Below are positions 1-9,660 of a stretch of DNA of 64,000 nucleotides, piece after piece; positions within the stretch are counted from its first letter, which is position 1, and each line of letters opens with the position of its first letter. The notes beneath the pieces were generated by a model. It was not told the DNA's origin. It searched no databases and saw only the letters and a program-made list of their open reading frames with translations. The DNA is from Fabrea salina (taxonomy: Eukaryota; Ciliophora; Heterotrichea; Heterotrichida; Fabreidae), in the NCBI GenBank assembly GCA_022984795.1, contig JALIHJ010000012.1, forward strand, positions 186,001-250,000. Direction: 5' to 3'. The position numbers and the translations under genes were made by a program.

Positions 1-899
1 AAGACTTCGCCCGGGGTTTCAAGAGGGTTTACTCTTGTTTCGTTCCAGTCCACTCTAAACCCTTTTGCTTCGTTTTCAACTAGAATGTAGTCAAGTGACT
101 CATCCCAAAAGACTTCTTCAGGGTGTGTTAAAACTACTTCTAGTGGTTCGCCTTCGTGCACTCTTCCGAAGGTGGAGGGGGACTCTCCGTACTTCTTTCT
201 GAGTATATCAGTAAGGTTGTTCTTTTTGGTCATTATTTCCATGAACTTCTGGTAATCGTCCATGCACTCAATTTCAGTAAAAACAGGGGGCTTCAGTGTT
301 TCGCGTCCGTCAATGTTAAGGTCCCCTGCAACCACTACAGGCTCGTTTGAGTCTCCTATTTTGGAATCTATGAATTCCCTCAACTGCACTACTTGCGCCC
401 GGCGAACTTCCCTGTACTCTAAGTACTTATCGGGATTCGAAGTGGGGTGCTTGCTTTGCAGGTGGGTAGTGAACAAGTGAAGGTTTTTCCCCTGGATCAA
501 AATCTTAGCATAAAGGATTCCTTTGTAAGCCACTGAGTCAGGGAAAACTTCGTGTTCGAAAGGAAGGAATTCTTGGTTTAAGATTCGATACTTGCTAAGG
601 ATAAGAAGCCCGCCATCAATAAGATGAGGGTCATACCACCTAGGGTCAGGGGACACTGCGTGGTACTGGAAGTTTAGGTGTTTTCCTTCGTGAATTATTT
701 TTTTCCTTCTAAGCGAGTAAGAGTCAAAGCATTCTTGGAGGCAAATTATATCATACTTTTTCATCAGGTGTTTGCAGAAATACAATGTTCTCAGATCCTT
801 GTAGTCGCTTCCGTTTGTTTTTATCGGAGGAGGCCTTAGAAAAATGTTCAAAGAAAGAAACTTAATTTTCCTAGCTGATGTTTTTTTTTCTGATGACAT
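1..899 (-). CDS. Endonuclease/exonuclease/phosphatase-fold hydrolase, neutral sphingomyelinase-like (3' end cut by window)
   Basis: Starts at the ATG read leftward from 899 (MSSEKKTSARKIKFLSLNIF) and stays open to the window edge, giving about 299 residues. EEP-fold motifs appear in order: the N-terminal LSLNIF strand with an Asn, LQECFD carrying the metal-binding Glu, GGLLILSKY, TTHLQS, VVAGDLNID with the Asp/Asn pair, and a late LDYILVENE. Neutral sphingomyelinases and related phosphodiesterases use this Mg-dependent fold; the GGLLILSKY and TTHLQS spacing fits that branch best. The terminal His motif would lie beyond the window. The substrate cannot be fixed from the sequence. A gap of 24 bp separates it from the stop of the palmitoyltransferase gene upstream. 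Confidence 0.8.
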   Translation of the reverse strand, partial: MSSEKKTSARKIKFLSLNIFLRPPPIKTNGSDYKDLRTLYFCKHLMKKYDIICLQECFDSYSLRRKKIIHEGKHLNFQYHAVSPDPRWYDPHLIDGGLLILSKYRILNQEFLPFEHEVFPDSVAYKGILYAKILIQGKNLHLFTTHLQSKHPTSNPDKYLEYREVRRAQVVQLREFIDSKIGDSNEPVVVAGDLNIDGRETLKPPVFTEIECMDDYQKFMEIMTKKNNLTDILRKKYGESPSTFGRVHEGEPLEVVLTHPEEVFWDESLDYILVENEAKGFRVDWNETRVNPLETPGEV

Positions 900-923
900 T
901 TATCTAGCTACCATTTTCACTGG

Positions 924-1829
924 TTATTCATAACAGTCGCAGTCTTTAGAATTTATTTCAATATTTACTAAAAGTGCGTCTTGTTCAGGTGGCTCGCTGG
1001 TTTTAAAAGCAGTCTGGCCTTCATCTTCAACTTTGGTTTGAAGTTCAAAGTGGAGTTTTCTGCTTTTTGATAGAAAATTAAAGAAGTTGGAGCACTTGGA
1101 GCCTCTGTAAAAAGGACTCATTCTGGAACTAGGACAGGTTTTTTTGATCTTTTCGTAGGTGGTAAAGCCTTTCAAGATCAAATGCATGTGGTAAAAACAA
1201 AAGAACACCAAAACTCCTGATGCTACTCCAAAGTACACTAAAAATCCCAGAGCACTCCACTTAACTGGGTCTTGGGAAGTGAACTGCTCTAGACTCAACA
1301 AAAAGGAAACTAAGCCACACAAGGTAGTAATCCATAAAAACAAGTTGAAGGTATAGTAGTTGCCCTTTCCAACACAGTTAGAAATCCAGGGGCAGTGGTG
1401 ATCAAACTCCTCCACGCAAAAGTCGCAGTGGTAGCAGTGGGAGGTGCGAGGTGGTCTGAAAATAAAGCAGGTTTCGCAGTATTTAAGCTTGAGAGTTCTG
1501 GAATTATAGGGCACGTAAACAAATTTAGGATGGCAGCGGTAAACTTGGAAGTCTCTAGAGTTTTTGATTCCAGTGTTTTTTTGCTTTGGAATATAGCCTG
1601 GATTTTTAAAACTCACTGAAACTAAAGTTACTAAACTCACAATCACTAGCAGTCCCTGCAACAGTAAGTAAACTACTTTTCCGCTTTCTAAGTATTCTTC
1701 GTACACCAAACCTACCAGTACAGCAATAGGCACTGAGATAAGTAGAGCTGTTACTAAAACTCTAAAGTACTTTATAAGAGATTTAGTTGGCAAATAAGCA
1801 GTGCCTTGGCTAGTTTCATTTCTTAGCAT
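924..1829 (-). CDS. DHHC-type protein S-acyltransferase (palmitoyltransferase)
   Basis: A 301-residue membrane protein. The cysteine-rich DHHC domain lies near residues 115-165: LKYCETCFIFRPPRTSHC, then CDFCVEEFDHHCPWISNCVG, with the catalytic DHHC tetrad intact. Two hydrophobic segments precede it (about 20-70) and two follow (about 165-220), the usual four-segment topology with the catalytic loop in the cytosol. Such enzymes attach palmitate to cysteines of membrane-associated proteins. Its ATG overlaps the stop of the upstream karyopherin gene by one base (TAATG at 1827-1831 read on the minus strand). The C-terminal tail is acidic and ends after a Cys-rich DCDCYE. Confidence 0.93.
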   Translation of the reverse strand: MLRNETSQGTAYLPTKSLIKYFRVLVTALLISVPIAVLVGLVYEEYLESGKVVYLLLQGLLVIVSLVTLVSVSFKNPGYIPKQKNTGIKNSRDFQVYRCHPKFVYVPYNSRTLKLKYCETCFIFRPPRTSHCYHCDFCVEEFDHHCPWISNCVGKGNYYTFNLFLWITTLCGLVSFLLSLEQFTSQDPVKWSALGFLVYFGVASGVLVFFCFYHMHLILKGFTTYEKIKKTCPSSRMSPFYRGSKCSNFFNFLSKSRKLHFELQTKVEDEGQTAFKTSEPPEQDALLVNIEINSKDCDCYE

Positions 1830-4501
1830 TAATTATTTTTGAATTTAGGTTTAACTATTTTCCTGGGAAGAGTGTTTTCTAGTGAGTCAATAGGCACTCT
1901 TATAGTTCTAAGCACTTCTAAAAGTTGTTCTTTGCTTTTTTGAGAAATCCCTAACACTACTTCTTTCGAGATGCTCTGGTTGACTTGCTTTTTAAAGTAC
2001 TCAAACTCGTCAAACTGTGGCAAACTTATTTGTGACAAGTCTAGGTTATTTTCTGGGGGACTTGTGTTCGTTAGGATTTGAATGACTGCTTCAAGCAAAA
2101 GCCCAAGGATACTCCAGGTTTCATTTGAAGGTGCACGCAACACTCTGCAGATTCCTAAAACAGCTAAACGCTTATCATAAGAGTAAACAAAGTCAAAGCA
2201 ATTCTGATCTACTTCACAAAGCAAAAACCTCAAGTAAGTAACTTCTTGGACTTTAGTTCTTGATAATATTTCAAAGCTCGTTGTTTCGTAAGCAAGAGCA
2301 GCTAGTACCACTCCTAGCAACTTAACTCTTAAGAAGCTGCTTTGGGTTCCAGAGTTGTACCTCAAAACTGTGTGGGATAAGATTTGTTCTACAAAGCCAT
2401 TGAGTTGCTTGGGAAAGTTGCACAGCAGTACTTGGAACAAAACCGCACCTTCGGAGTTACTAACCTCGTAGTAGTAATCATTAAGCTTTGCAAACAAGGA
2501 AATTCTACTCATTTCAACAATTAGACCTAGCTTGTTCTGAATAAACTCCTTTCCAAATTTAATGTAAAGGTTGAGCAGTCCAAAAAGGCCCCCCAATAGT
2601 CCCTTTTGCTTACTTTGAATCAAAGGAAGGTACTCAAGTATTCTCCACTGCACTTCAGAAACCACTTGGGTCCTTTTCATTAAGGAGTTTAAAACAGAAA
2701 CAATGTTTTCTTCAAAACTGACGGATTTGGGGTTTTCAAGGTAAGAAAACAAAGGCACTAGAGTATGCTCGAACTCTTCAGCGTTGTAAGAAATAACTCT
2801 GGAGTCTGCCAGAGTGTTTATTATACTCCAGCACTTTGTAACTATAAGAGTGTCTTTTTCAAGCCTCAAACTGTGAATCTTCTGCACTAAGGCATTTAAA
2901 AGTCCCCACAAGTGCTTAGGCAAGTACTCAGTGTAAACCTCAACTAAGTTGTCAAGCACTGTGAAAAAGGTTTTTTCGTTTTGGTTAGCAATAAACTTTA
3001 CCAAGTTGCTTAGGATTCTGTCCACAAAGGGTTCAATTCTAAACATAAGTTCATCTTCTTCTAGTAAGTAAATAAAAGTTTCTGAAGCTTGTATGCAAAC
3101 CGCTTGCTCGTAAACAACTGAGTCCATATGCATTGTAGTGTAGTCTAACCAAACTCCAAATGCTTCGTTTTCTAGGTGCTTGCAGTAGCAGTGCACTAGC
3201 AAACAAAACCTACTCTGGATAATTCCATCAGATATGCTGTTTACAGAGAGTTTGTGCTTCAGAAGCAGTTTTTGAATAGTTTCTAAAAGGTCAGGGCGGT
3301 TTACTATTTTGGAGGACAAACAACACAGCACTAGCAAAGCAGTGTCTATCTGGTTCTTTTGTGGACTTTTTAAAATACAACTTTCTTTCCAGTAACTCAA
3401 TACTTGGTAGTGTGTTTGAGACTGCGACAAAACTGAGTCCAAAACTTCACAACAAAAATGCACAGTTTGAGTCAAGCACCCATACACCACCTCACAAAGG
3501 GACTCCAACAGTGCAGCTGCAGAAGTTTGCAGAGTTTTGGAGTCTTTTGTTTCTACTATGTCTAAGGACTTGCTTACGAATTCCTGGGGGTCTTCTTTAA
3601 ACAAGTTATTGTCCTCTTCTAAGCAACTCATGCACACCTTAACTGCTAAAGAGTTTGCCTTTTGAGAAAACGTTTGGTAAAACCTAGTGTCTCTGCATGC
3701 CTGCTCTAACAAGTGCAATACTTCAATTATCATTAAACTACTCCAGGGTTCTTTTTTGTTTTCAAATACTAAAATTAAGGCCTCAATGTAGAGTTTAACA
3801 ACTACAGCAACCGTTTCTGGTAAAGTTCCTGATGCAAACAGTCTGTTTAAGGCTCTTAAAAGGTTAATTTGGATTCTAGGTGTAGTGGAAGAACTTAGTA
3901 TGCTAGAAAACAGTTCAGAATACTCAGAAAAATGCCTAGGCTTGCAGGTAATGCTTTCTAAAAAACAACTCCAATCTTCTAAAAGGCCTAAGTTTCCTTG
4001 TGCCCAACAAACTTTTCCTGCTTCAAGCAATTCAAATATTACAGCCCACTGCAGTTCTTCAGTTGATGCAGCTTCAAAAATTCCATTCAAAAGCAAAAAA
4101 CTGCTTTGGAAAGAGCTTTTTCCCTTAAGAGCTTTTTTGGTTACCTCAAAAACGTGGCTTAGTACACTTGGCTCACTCAATATAGGTTTAAGGGAACAAG
4201 AAAGCTCATTCTTGATACTTTTAGCTAAGTTCTGTGTTAAAAGCACCTCGCAAATACTTTCCGAGATGCAGAGTTTATCTTGCACACACAAATTCTGGCT
4301 AGACTCTTCGAGTAAAAACCTTAGTTGAATAGCAGCGCCTTTCTGAATGATTAAGGAGCTTTCTTCTGATATAATTCTAATCAACACTTGGAAATAGCCA
4401 GGAACGTTTTCACGGAAAACCTTCAGTTGGGTTTCTGTCTGAGAAAACTGGGAACTATCGGTGTAAGCAGTTCTTAGCAAGGTCAGCACTTCATCTAGCA
4501 T
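1829..4501 (-). CDS. Importin-beta family karyopherin (importin 7/8 or CAS-like)
   Basis: An 890-residue, almost entirely helical protein with the leucine-rich amphipathic repeats of HEAT solenoids. The N-terminus (MLDEVLTLLRTAYTDSSQFS, then a QLKVFRE helix and IIQKGAAIQLRFLLEES) matches the importin-beta N-terminal region that binds RanGTP, where members read as Q-A-x-x-x-L-K-N. Length fits the exportin/importin range of about 850-1050. Nuclear transport receptor is the best call; which cargo class cannot be read from the sequence. It begins only 3 nt after the stop of the histidine kinase gene and ends overlapping the next gene by one base. Confidence 0.7.
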   Translation of the reverse strand: MLDEVLTLLRTAYTDSSQFSQTETQLKVFRENVPGYFQVLIRIISEESSLIIQKGAAIQLRFLLEESSQNLCVQDKLCISESICEVLLTQNLAKSIKNELSCSLKPILSEPSVLSHVFEVTKKALKGKSSFQSSFLLLNGIFEAASTEELQWAVIFELLEAGKVCWAQGNLGLLEDWSCFLESITCKPRHFSEYSELFSSILSSSTTPRIQINLLRALNRLFASGTLPETVAVVVKLYIEALILVFENKKEPWSSLMIIEVLHLLEQACRDTRFYQTFSQKANSLAVKVCMSCLEEDNNLFKEDPQEFVSKSLDIVETKDSKTLQTSAAALLESLCEVVYGCLTQTVHFCCEVLDSVLSQSQTHYQVLSYWKESCILKSPQKNQIDTALLVLCCLSSKIVNRPDLLETIQKLLLKHKLSVNSISDGIIQSRFCLLVHCYCKHLENEAFGVWLDYTTMHMDSVVYEQAVCIQASETFIYLLEEDELMFRIEPFVDRILSNLVKFIANQNEKTFFTVLDNLVEVYTEYLPKHLWGLLNALVQKIHSLRLEKDTLIVTKCWSIINTLADSRVISYNAEEFEHTLVPLFSYLENPKSVSFEENIVSVLNSLMKRTQVVSEVQWRILEYLPLIQSKQKGLLGGLFGLLNLYIKFGKEFIQNKLGLIVEMSRISLFAKLNDYYYEVSNSEGAVLFQVLLCNFPKQLNGFVEQILSHTVLRYNSGTQSSFLRVKLLGVVLAALAYETTSFEILSRTKVQEVTYLRFLLCEVDQNCFDFVYSYDKRLAVLGICRVLRAPSNETWSILGLLLEAVIQILTNTSPPENNLDLSQISLPQFDEFEYFKKQVNQSISKEVVLGISQKSKEQLLEVLRTIRVPIDSLENTLPRKIVKPKFKNN

Positions 4502-4504
4502 TTA

Positions 4505-6635
4505 TTATTTATTAAGAAAATACTCAACAGTGTTTATGAGAACTTCTGCCTTCACAGGCTTGATTAGGTGCAAAAGCATTCCGCTTTCATACGAAGTTTT
4601 GATTTCTTCCTCGTTAGAGTAAGCACTGCAGCCGATTACGTAAGGAAGCCTGTTTAGTTCCTTTGAGCTGTACAGCTCGTAAATCCGTTTTGTAGCCTCC
4701 CAGCCGTCCATTACTGGCATACTGCAGTCCATGATCACTACTTTAAAGTCTTGTCCTTTTTTGGATTGATTGATTACTAGTTCCACTGCAACTTGCCCGT
4801 TAAAGGCTTCTAGGTATCTGTACCCGTTGTTTCCTAGGATTTGGCCCATTATGATTCTGTTAAACTCGTTGTCGTCTACTATCAGGATCTCAGAGTAGTG
4901 AGTTCTTTCCCCTAAACTAACCCCAAAGTGCTTTAAGTCAATGTAACCAGAAATTTCTTCAGGCACAGAGTCCTCTGAGCTTGTGTCTGGAATCTCTTCA
5001 ACGGTACCTTCACCCATAGGAAGCTCAAAAAAGAATTCAGAGCCTTTGCCTAGCTCAGACTTTACTTCAATGGTTCCTCCTAAGTTCTCAACAATATGGC
5101 TAGTAATATGCAGGCCCAACCCGCACCCTTCTGACCTAAACTCGTTGGTACTGAACATTCCGAAAATGGTGTTTTGTCTTTCTTCAGGTATTCCGATGCC
5201 CGTGTCTTTAATACATATTTTGATTTTGTTTAAGGGAGTTAAGTTAGCACTAAGTTCGATAAATCCCTTAACAGTGAACTTCAGTGCGTTGTTCAAAATG
5301 TTTGTAATCACCTGCTCCAAACGACTATAGTCAGAGTAAAGAGTTTCAGGCAAAAGAGGGTCAATTCTAAGAAGGACCCTTATATTTTTCTTTTTGGCTT
5401 GAATTTGAATGATTTTTAAGGTATTTTCAAGCAGACTTCTTATATCGAAGTGGGAAAGATTTACTCTAAACAAGTTAGCAATGATTTTAGAGTAGTCTAG
5501 CAAGTCGTTGACTAGAAGCAAAAGCAACTGACTTGACACTCCTAGAATTGAAACCTTTTCAGCACTTTTTGCTGGAATTTGGTCTTCTTGGAGTTGGTTT
5601 GCCATTGAAATTATTGCATAAATAGGAGTCCTCATCTCGTGAGAAACACTCCTCAACAAAGAGTTTTTGCACTCGTTCTGGGTTTCTGACTTCTCTAAGG
5701 CAAGTATCCTTTCAGCATCATTAGCAGTTATAAGCAGAGAGTCTTCATTACCCCAGCGGATCTTTTTCAAGTTAACTTCAAGCAAAAGGTTTTTAAAGGA
5801 CACCAGTCCTAGTTTAAACTCGTCTTCGTTTGAAAGCACACACTTCTTTATGTCACAGAAAAGTCCTTGATTTTCTTCTTCTTGGTACAGAAACCTTCTG
5901 TTGGGTGAGTATTGAAGTGTTTCTAAAGTTCGCAGAAGATTTTCTTGAGTGCACTCTAGCAGCTCCAGAATTCTTTCGTTAACTATCTTTACAGAGAAGT
6001 CAGAAGCTGATAGCACCATCATTCCGGTGGGAAAGTTTTTGATGACTACACTTAGTTTGCGCTTGGTTTGTTTTATCTTTTGGTAGTTGGTAGCCTTTTC
6101 AGTTTCAAGGTCGTTGTAGAGTTTGTTGTTTACCACAACACCTACAACTGAAGCAACAATAATTATAAAAGGCACAAGGGTTTCCTCAGAACTACTTAAC
6201 TCAGAAATTAAGTCCCAGAACCACAAGCAGAAGGAATTTAGCTCCAATGGCAGCTGAAATTTTGGTGTTCTGCACCAATCTGGTCTGGAGGTTGAGCAAA
6301 CAGATGCAAGCACCCAGCCCCACTACATAAAGATGTTGTGGCACATAAAATTTGCCCAGACATAATAGGTGCAAGTTAGTCATTTCAAAAAGAGAGTGAA
6401 TGATCAATTTCTGTTTGAAAGGGCCTACCTTAGGAATAAGGTATAGTAAACCAAAGTAAAAAATCCTAATAAAGGGGCTTGAAATAGTAAACAGGTTATG
6501 GTAAGTCCCGTGCTTAAGAATACTAAAAGTCCTTGAGACAAAGCTAATAGCGACAATGACCAAAAGGATTTTCCTTGTAATTCCAAGTCGGGAACTAAAA
6601 CTTTGTTGGAGTTGCTGATCTTCATTCATTTCCAT
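4505..6635 (-). CDS. Membrane-bound hybrid histidine kinase (kinase plus receiver)
   Basis: Two open frames that must be joined near 6200-6221. The first, from the ATG at 6635, encodes MEMNEDQQ and four hydrophobic segments; the second begins with a further membrane segment and then a sensor-like region. A 22-nt GT-AG segment at 6200-6221 joins them in phase, giving about 702 residues. The dimerisation box LLRSVSHEMRTP carries the phospho-accepting His (about 325). The ATPase region has NNALKFT, DTGIGIP and GCGLGLHI. The C-terminal receiver has VDDNEFN, the phospho-acceptor Asp in VIMDCSMPVMDG (about 629) and a conserved Lys in LIKPVK. A two-component phosphorelay sensor at a membrane is likely; its stimulus is unknown. 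Confidence 0.88.
6200..6221 (-). other. Candidate 22-nt intron or frameshift site in the histidine kinase gene
   Basis: Read on the minus strand the segment begins GTTCTGG and ends TTTCTGAG. Removing its 22 bases joins the N-terminal membrane frame to the kinase frame at a codon boundary (...FLLLV then LSSSEET...). No 15- or 16-nt GT-AG segment in the overlap of the two frames does this. The alternatives are an extra base in the assembly or a 25-nt version using an earlier GT. Confidence 0.4.
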
Positions 6636-6730
6636 TTAAATATGAGGATTAACGCTAGGATTACAACTAGAGTTTGAATGCTAGTATTTAAACCCAAGCC
6701 TAAGTAAATTCAGACATTTATTATAAAAAT

Positions 6731-7921
6731 ATGCAGGGAGAGTACGATAAAACTAGATGGTTCGATATGCTAAAGTCAGGGTCTATTGAAGAAATCAAGT
6801 CTGAACTAGAACAGCACCCCAAGCACTTTTTGTTAAATCTGACAGATAACTCCCAATCCCGCCATACCTGCATTTTCTACGCGGTGCAGTCAGATGATGT
6901 GAATCGCGGAAACCAACTACTCGAAACCCTGCTGAGGGAAGGGGCTGACCCAAACTTCAAAGACTTGCTTTCACAAACCTGCTTGTTCTACGCCTCTCGT
7001 TATGGCCGGGACGAGCAGATCCAGATGCTTTGCAATGCAGGGGCAGAAGTCAACCACAAAGACACCTACGGACAAACGCCACTGTACTACGGATCAAGAG
7101 AAGGCAACACTTCTAGTTGCAGGCTTTTGTTGCAAAAAGGAGCAGACGTCAACACTGTGGACAACCTAGGCCAAACTGCAATTTTCTACGCTTGCAGAGA
7201 AGGCAGGTTCGAAACCTCAAAGCTCCTAGTTGAGTACGGAGCTAACTTAAACAAGACTGATAGAACCAGAAACACACCCTTGACTTGGGCAAGACGCTCC
7301 AACATCCAGGAACTCGTTGACTTTTTGCTGTCTAAAGGGGCGATTGACAGAGTTGCTAACAAGAAAAAAGAAACAAACGGCAAACGCAAAGAAGAAAAAA
7401 AGAAGTCTGAAAAAAAAACTAAGTGCCAACTCATGATAGTTGACGAAAAAGGAGACAAACGCCCAGCTACAGAGCAAGAACTTGCAGACTTCGAAAAGGA
7501 CTACCCAGACATTGCTAAGTACTGGAAAAACCCTGAAACCCTTTCAGAACTAGACAGCATGAGCATTGAAGAAATAGACAACTTAAAACCTTGGGAAAAG
7601 CCTGGCAAAAAACTTATGAGCACACTCAGCAGAAACAGCAACTCTTGGATCTTCCAGGAACCAGTGGACCCTGTGAAGTTAAACATTCCTGATTACTTTG
7701 ACATAGTAAAAGAACCTATGGACTTTGGAACCATTAAGAAGAAACTCAACAACAACGTTTACAGCTCTGGGCAAGAATTTATTAGGGACATGGAACTGGT
7801 CTTTCACAACTGTCGACTTTACAACCCACCTGACTCGGATGTCATTACTATGTGCAGCAACGTCCAGAACTTGTACGAAAAGCAACTTAAGGAACTAGGA
7901 CTGGATAAGTATAAAGCTTAA
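6731..7921 (+). CDS. Ankyrin-repeat bromodomain protein, BDP1-like
   Basis: 396 residues. Ankyrin repeats fill about 40-225, with repeated signatures such as GADPNFKDLLSQTCLFYASR, GAEVNHKDTYGQTPLYYGSR and GADVNTVDNLGQTAIFYACR. A lysine-rich linker follows (about 210-240), then a C-terminal bromodomain (about 295-390) containing the PDYFDIVKEPMDFGTIKKKL stretch and the acetyl-lysine-binding Asn in CRLYNPPDSD. Bromodomains read acetylated histones, so a chromatin role is expected. This order, ankyrin repeats then a single C-terminal bromodomain, is the layout of apicomplexan BDP1, a chromatin-associated transcription regulator; orthology here is inference. Divergent from the histidine kinase gene with 95 bp between start codons. 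Confidence 0.9.
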   Translation: MQGEYDKTRWFDMLKSGSIEEIKSELEQHPKHFLLNLTDNSQSRHTCIFYAVQSDDVNRGNQLLETLLREGADPNFKDLLSQTCLFYASRYGRDEQIQMLCNAGAEVNHKDTYGQTPLYYGSREGNTSSCRLLLQKGADVNTVDNLGQTAIFYACREGRFETSKLLVEYGANLNKTDRTRNTPLTWARRSNIQELVDFLLSKGAIDRVANKKKETNGKRKEEKKKSEKKTKCQLMIVDEKGDKRPATEQELADFEKDYPDIAKYWKNPETLSELDSMSIEEIDNLKPWEKPGKKLMSTLSRNSNSWIFQEPVDPVKLNIPDYFDIVKEPMDFGTIKKKLNNNVYSSGQEFIRDMELVFHNCRLYNPPDSDVITMCSNVQNLYEKQLKELGLDKYKA

Positions 7922-7948
7922 GATTAAACGTTTCTTGTTTGCAATAAT

Positions 7949-9631
7949 ATGGCTAGCATTTCAAGTAGAGTGTACGAGTCTTTGGAAAAACTCAACGAAC
8001 TAGGCCAGCTTTTGCTTGTGATCAACAACTTGCGTGGAATTTCCGAAGATGAAAGGAACTCCTTCAAACAGAAGGCCATTAAAAAAGACCCAGCTATGAT
8101 CGATGCTTTAGAAGAATTCAAACTTGACAAGAACCCAGAAAAGTTAATCCAGAAGTGGAGGAACCAACCCCAAGAACAGTCCCTTGGGAAAAAAGACCTA
8201 ATCAACTACTTTTCCAAAAAATTAAACTTAGGCAAGAAAGCCGACAGTTTGGCTGAAAAGTGCCTTAACGAGCTTGGAAAACAAACTGTGTCCAAAAAAG
8301 AGTTTAAAACTTGGGCATCAGTCATCAAAGACCCTAAAAGAGCTTTTGCCTCAACTCCTATCAAATCAACTGTGAAAAAGTACATAAGCGAAGCTGAAAA
8401 ACAAGCCAAAGTAAAGAAAAACGACCTTTTGAACCTTAGAGACCAGCTAGACCTAGCTGACATGGACGCCCGCAAAGTGGTAGCTAGAGTGAAGCACCAC
8501 ATTAAAGAAAAGTCTGGTCTTTCAGAAGAGGAGTTTGTGCAAATAATGCTAGATTTGATTTCACCTAACGTTGAAGGGTGGACTAAGATGCGCAAGTCAC
8601 AAAGTCTGAAGATTCTGTTTAAAGTTTTAGACTTCAACCGAAACGGATCACTAGAAAAAGAAGAAATAGTAAACGCCCTGATAGTGCTTTGTGGAGGATC
8701 CCAAGAAGACAAGATCAGGTCAGTCTTTGACCTCTACGACGTTAACGGGGACGGGTTTATATCCCAAAACGAACTTTTAGAACACCAAAAAACTGTGTTC
8801 AGGATCATGTTTACGTCAAATCCCAGTCTTTACAAAAAGTCAGGCGAGTCACCTGATAGCTTAGCCCATATAACAGTTGAGTCTATCTTCCAACAGTTCG
8901 ACGACAACGGAGACCAATTGCTTACTTTTGAAGAGTTCAAAGCTTGGTACGAACAAAGTGACTTAAGTGAAGAGTCCAAGCAAGAAAAGATTGCTAAAGT
9001 TCAGGCTTTCAACGAAAGAAAAGAAGCCACCATGAAAAAACTCAAAGAAACTGAGGAAGCCATTTGCTCCCCTGAGCACCTTAAAAACGTTAAGATAGCC
9101 AAGACTATGTCAAAACTCGAAAAAGTCCACGTTTTTGATGCACTAACTATGTTTAGAGAAAGTACTTGCAGTGGGTTTTACACACGGTTCCAGTTTGCAG
9201 AAATCATAGTTAAACTCATCAAGAAGTATGTTGATGAAAACTTAGAAGACAAAAAACTAGAAAAAATATCCTACACGATGTTTCAAAGGTTCGACCAAGA
9301 CAACAACGGAGTAGTGGACATGAAGGAACTGTTCAGTGGACTTTCTTTGCTTTGTGGAGGCAGTTTGGGCGAAAAGATCCATGCTGCTTGCTCTTTGCAT
9401 GACGAGTCTGGAGATGGCAACTTTCAGTTTGAAGAGCTAAAAAGGTACTTTCAGTGGGTGTTTGAAGTTGTGTTGAAAGATGACATAAGCACTGAAGTTA
9501 CTCATGAAAAGTTGGCTGAAGCTACTGCCAAGAACCTTTTCAGCTTCGCGAACCAAGACACTGAAACAGGGCATATTAAGCAGCAAGACATAATGAGTTG
9601 GGTGCACCATTCTCATAGAAACTTCTTCTAA
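7949..9631 (+). CDS. Large EF-hand calcium-binding protein
   Basis: 560 residues with five recognisable EF-hand loops: DFNRNGSLEKEE (about 229), DVNGDGFISQNE (about 265), DDNGDQLLTFEE (about 317), DQDNNGVVDMKE (about 449) and DESGDGNFQFEE (about 485). They fall into two blocks separated by a charged helical linker (about 335-400). The N-terminal 200 residues are helical, lysine-rich and contain no recognised domain. No transmembrane segment or signal peptide is seen, so a cytosolic or cytoskeletal calcium sensor is most likely; ciliates use many such proteins in cortical contraction and ciliary control. Only 27 bp separate it from the stop of the preceding gene on the same strand. Confidence 0.88.
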   Translation: MASISSRVYESLEKLNELGQLLLVINNLRGISEDERNSFKQKAIKKDPAMIDALEEFKLDKNPEKLIQKWRNQPQEQSLGKKDLINYFSKKLNLGKKADSLAEKCLNELGKQTVSKKEFKTWASVIKDPKRAFASTPIKSTVKKYISEAEKQAKVKKNDLLNLRDQLDLADMDARKVVARVKHHIKEKSGLSEEEFVQIMLDLISPNVEGWTKMRKSQSLKILFKVLDFNRNGSLEKEEIVNALIVLCGGSQEDKIRSVFDLYDVNGDGFISQNELLEHQKTVFRIMFTSNPSLYKKSGESPDSLAHITVESIFQQFDDNGDQLLTFEEFKAWYEQSDLSEESKQEKIAKVQAFNERKEATMKKLKETEEAICSPEHLKNVKIAKTMSKLEKVHVFDALTMFRESTCSGFYTRFQFAEIIVKLIKKYVDENLEDKKLEKISYTMFQRFDQDNNGVVDMKELFSGLSLLCGGSLGEKIHAACSLHDESGDGNFQFEELKRYFQWVFEVVLKDDISTEVTHEKLAEATAKNLFSFANQDTETGHIKQQDIMSWVHHSHRNFF

Positions 9632-9660
9632 TTAAGAAAATCGGCACTAGGTTAGTTATT

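Noticed and set aside
6186-6201. A 16-nt segment GTTAAGTAGTTCTGAG (minus strand) as the histidine kinase intron
   Set aside because: It lies just after a stop in the upstream frame, so it cannot rescue that frame.
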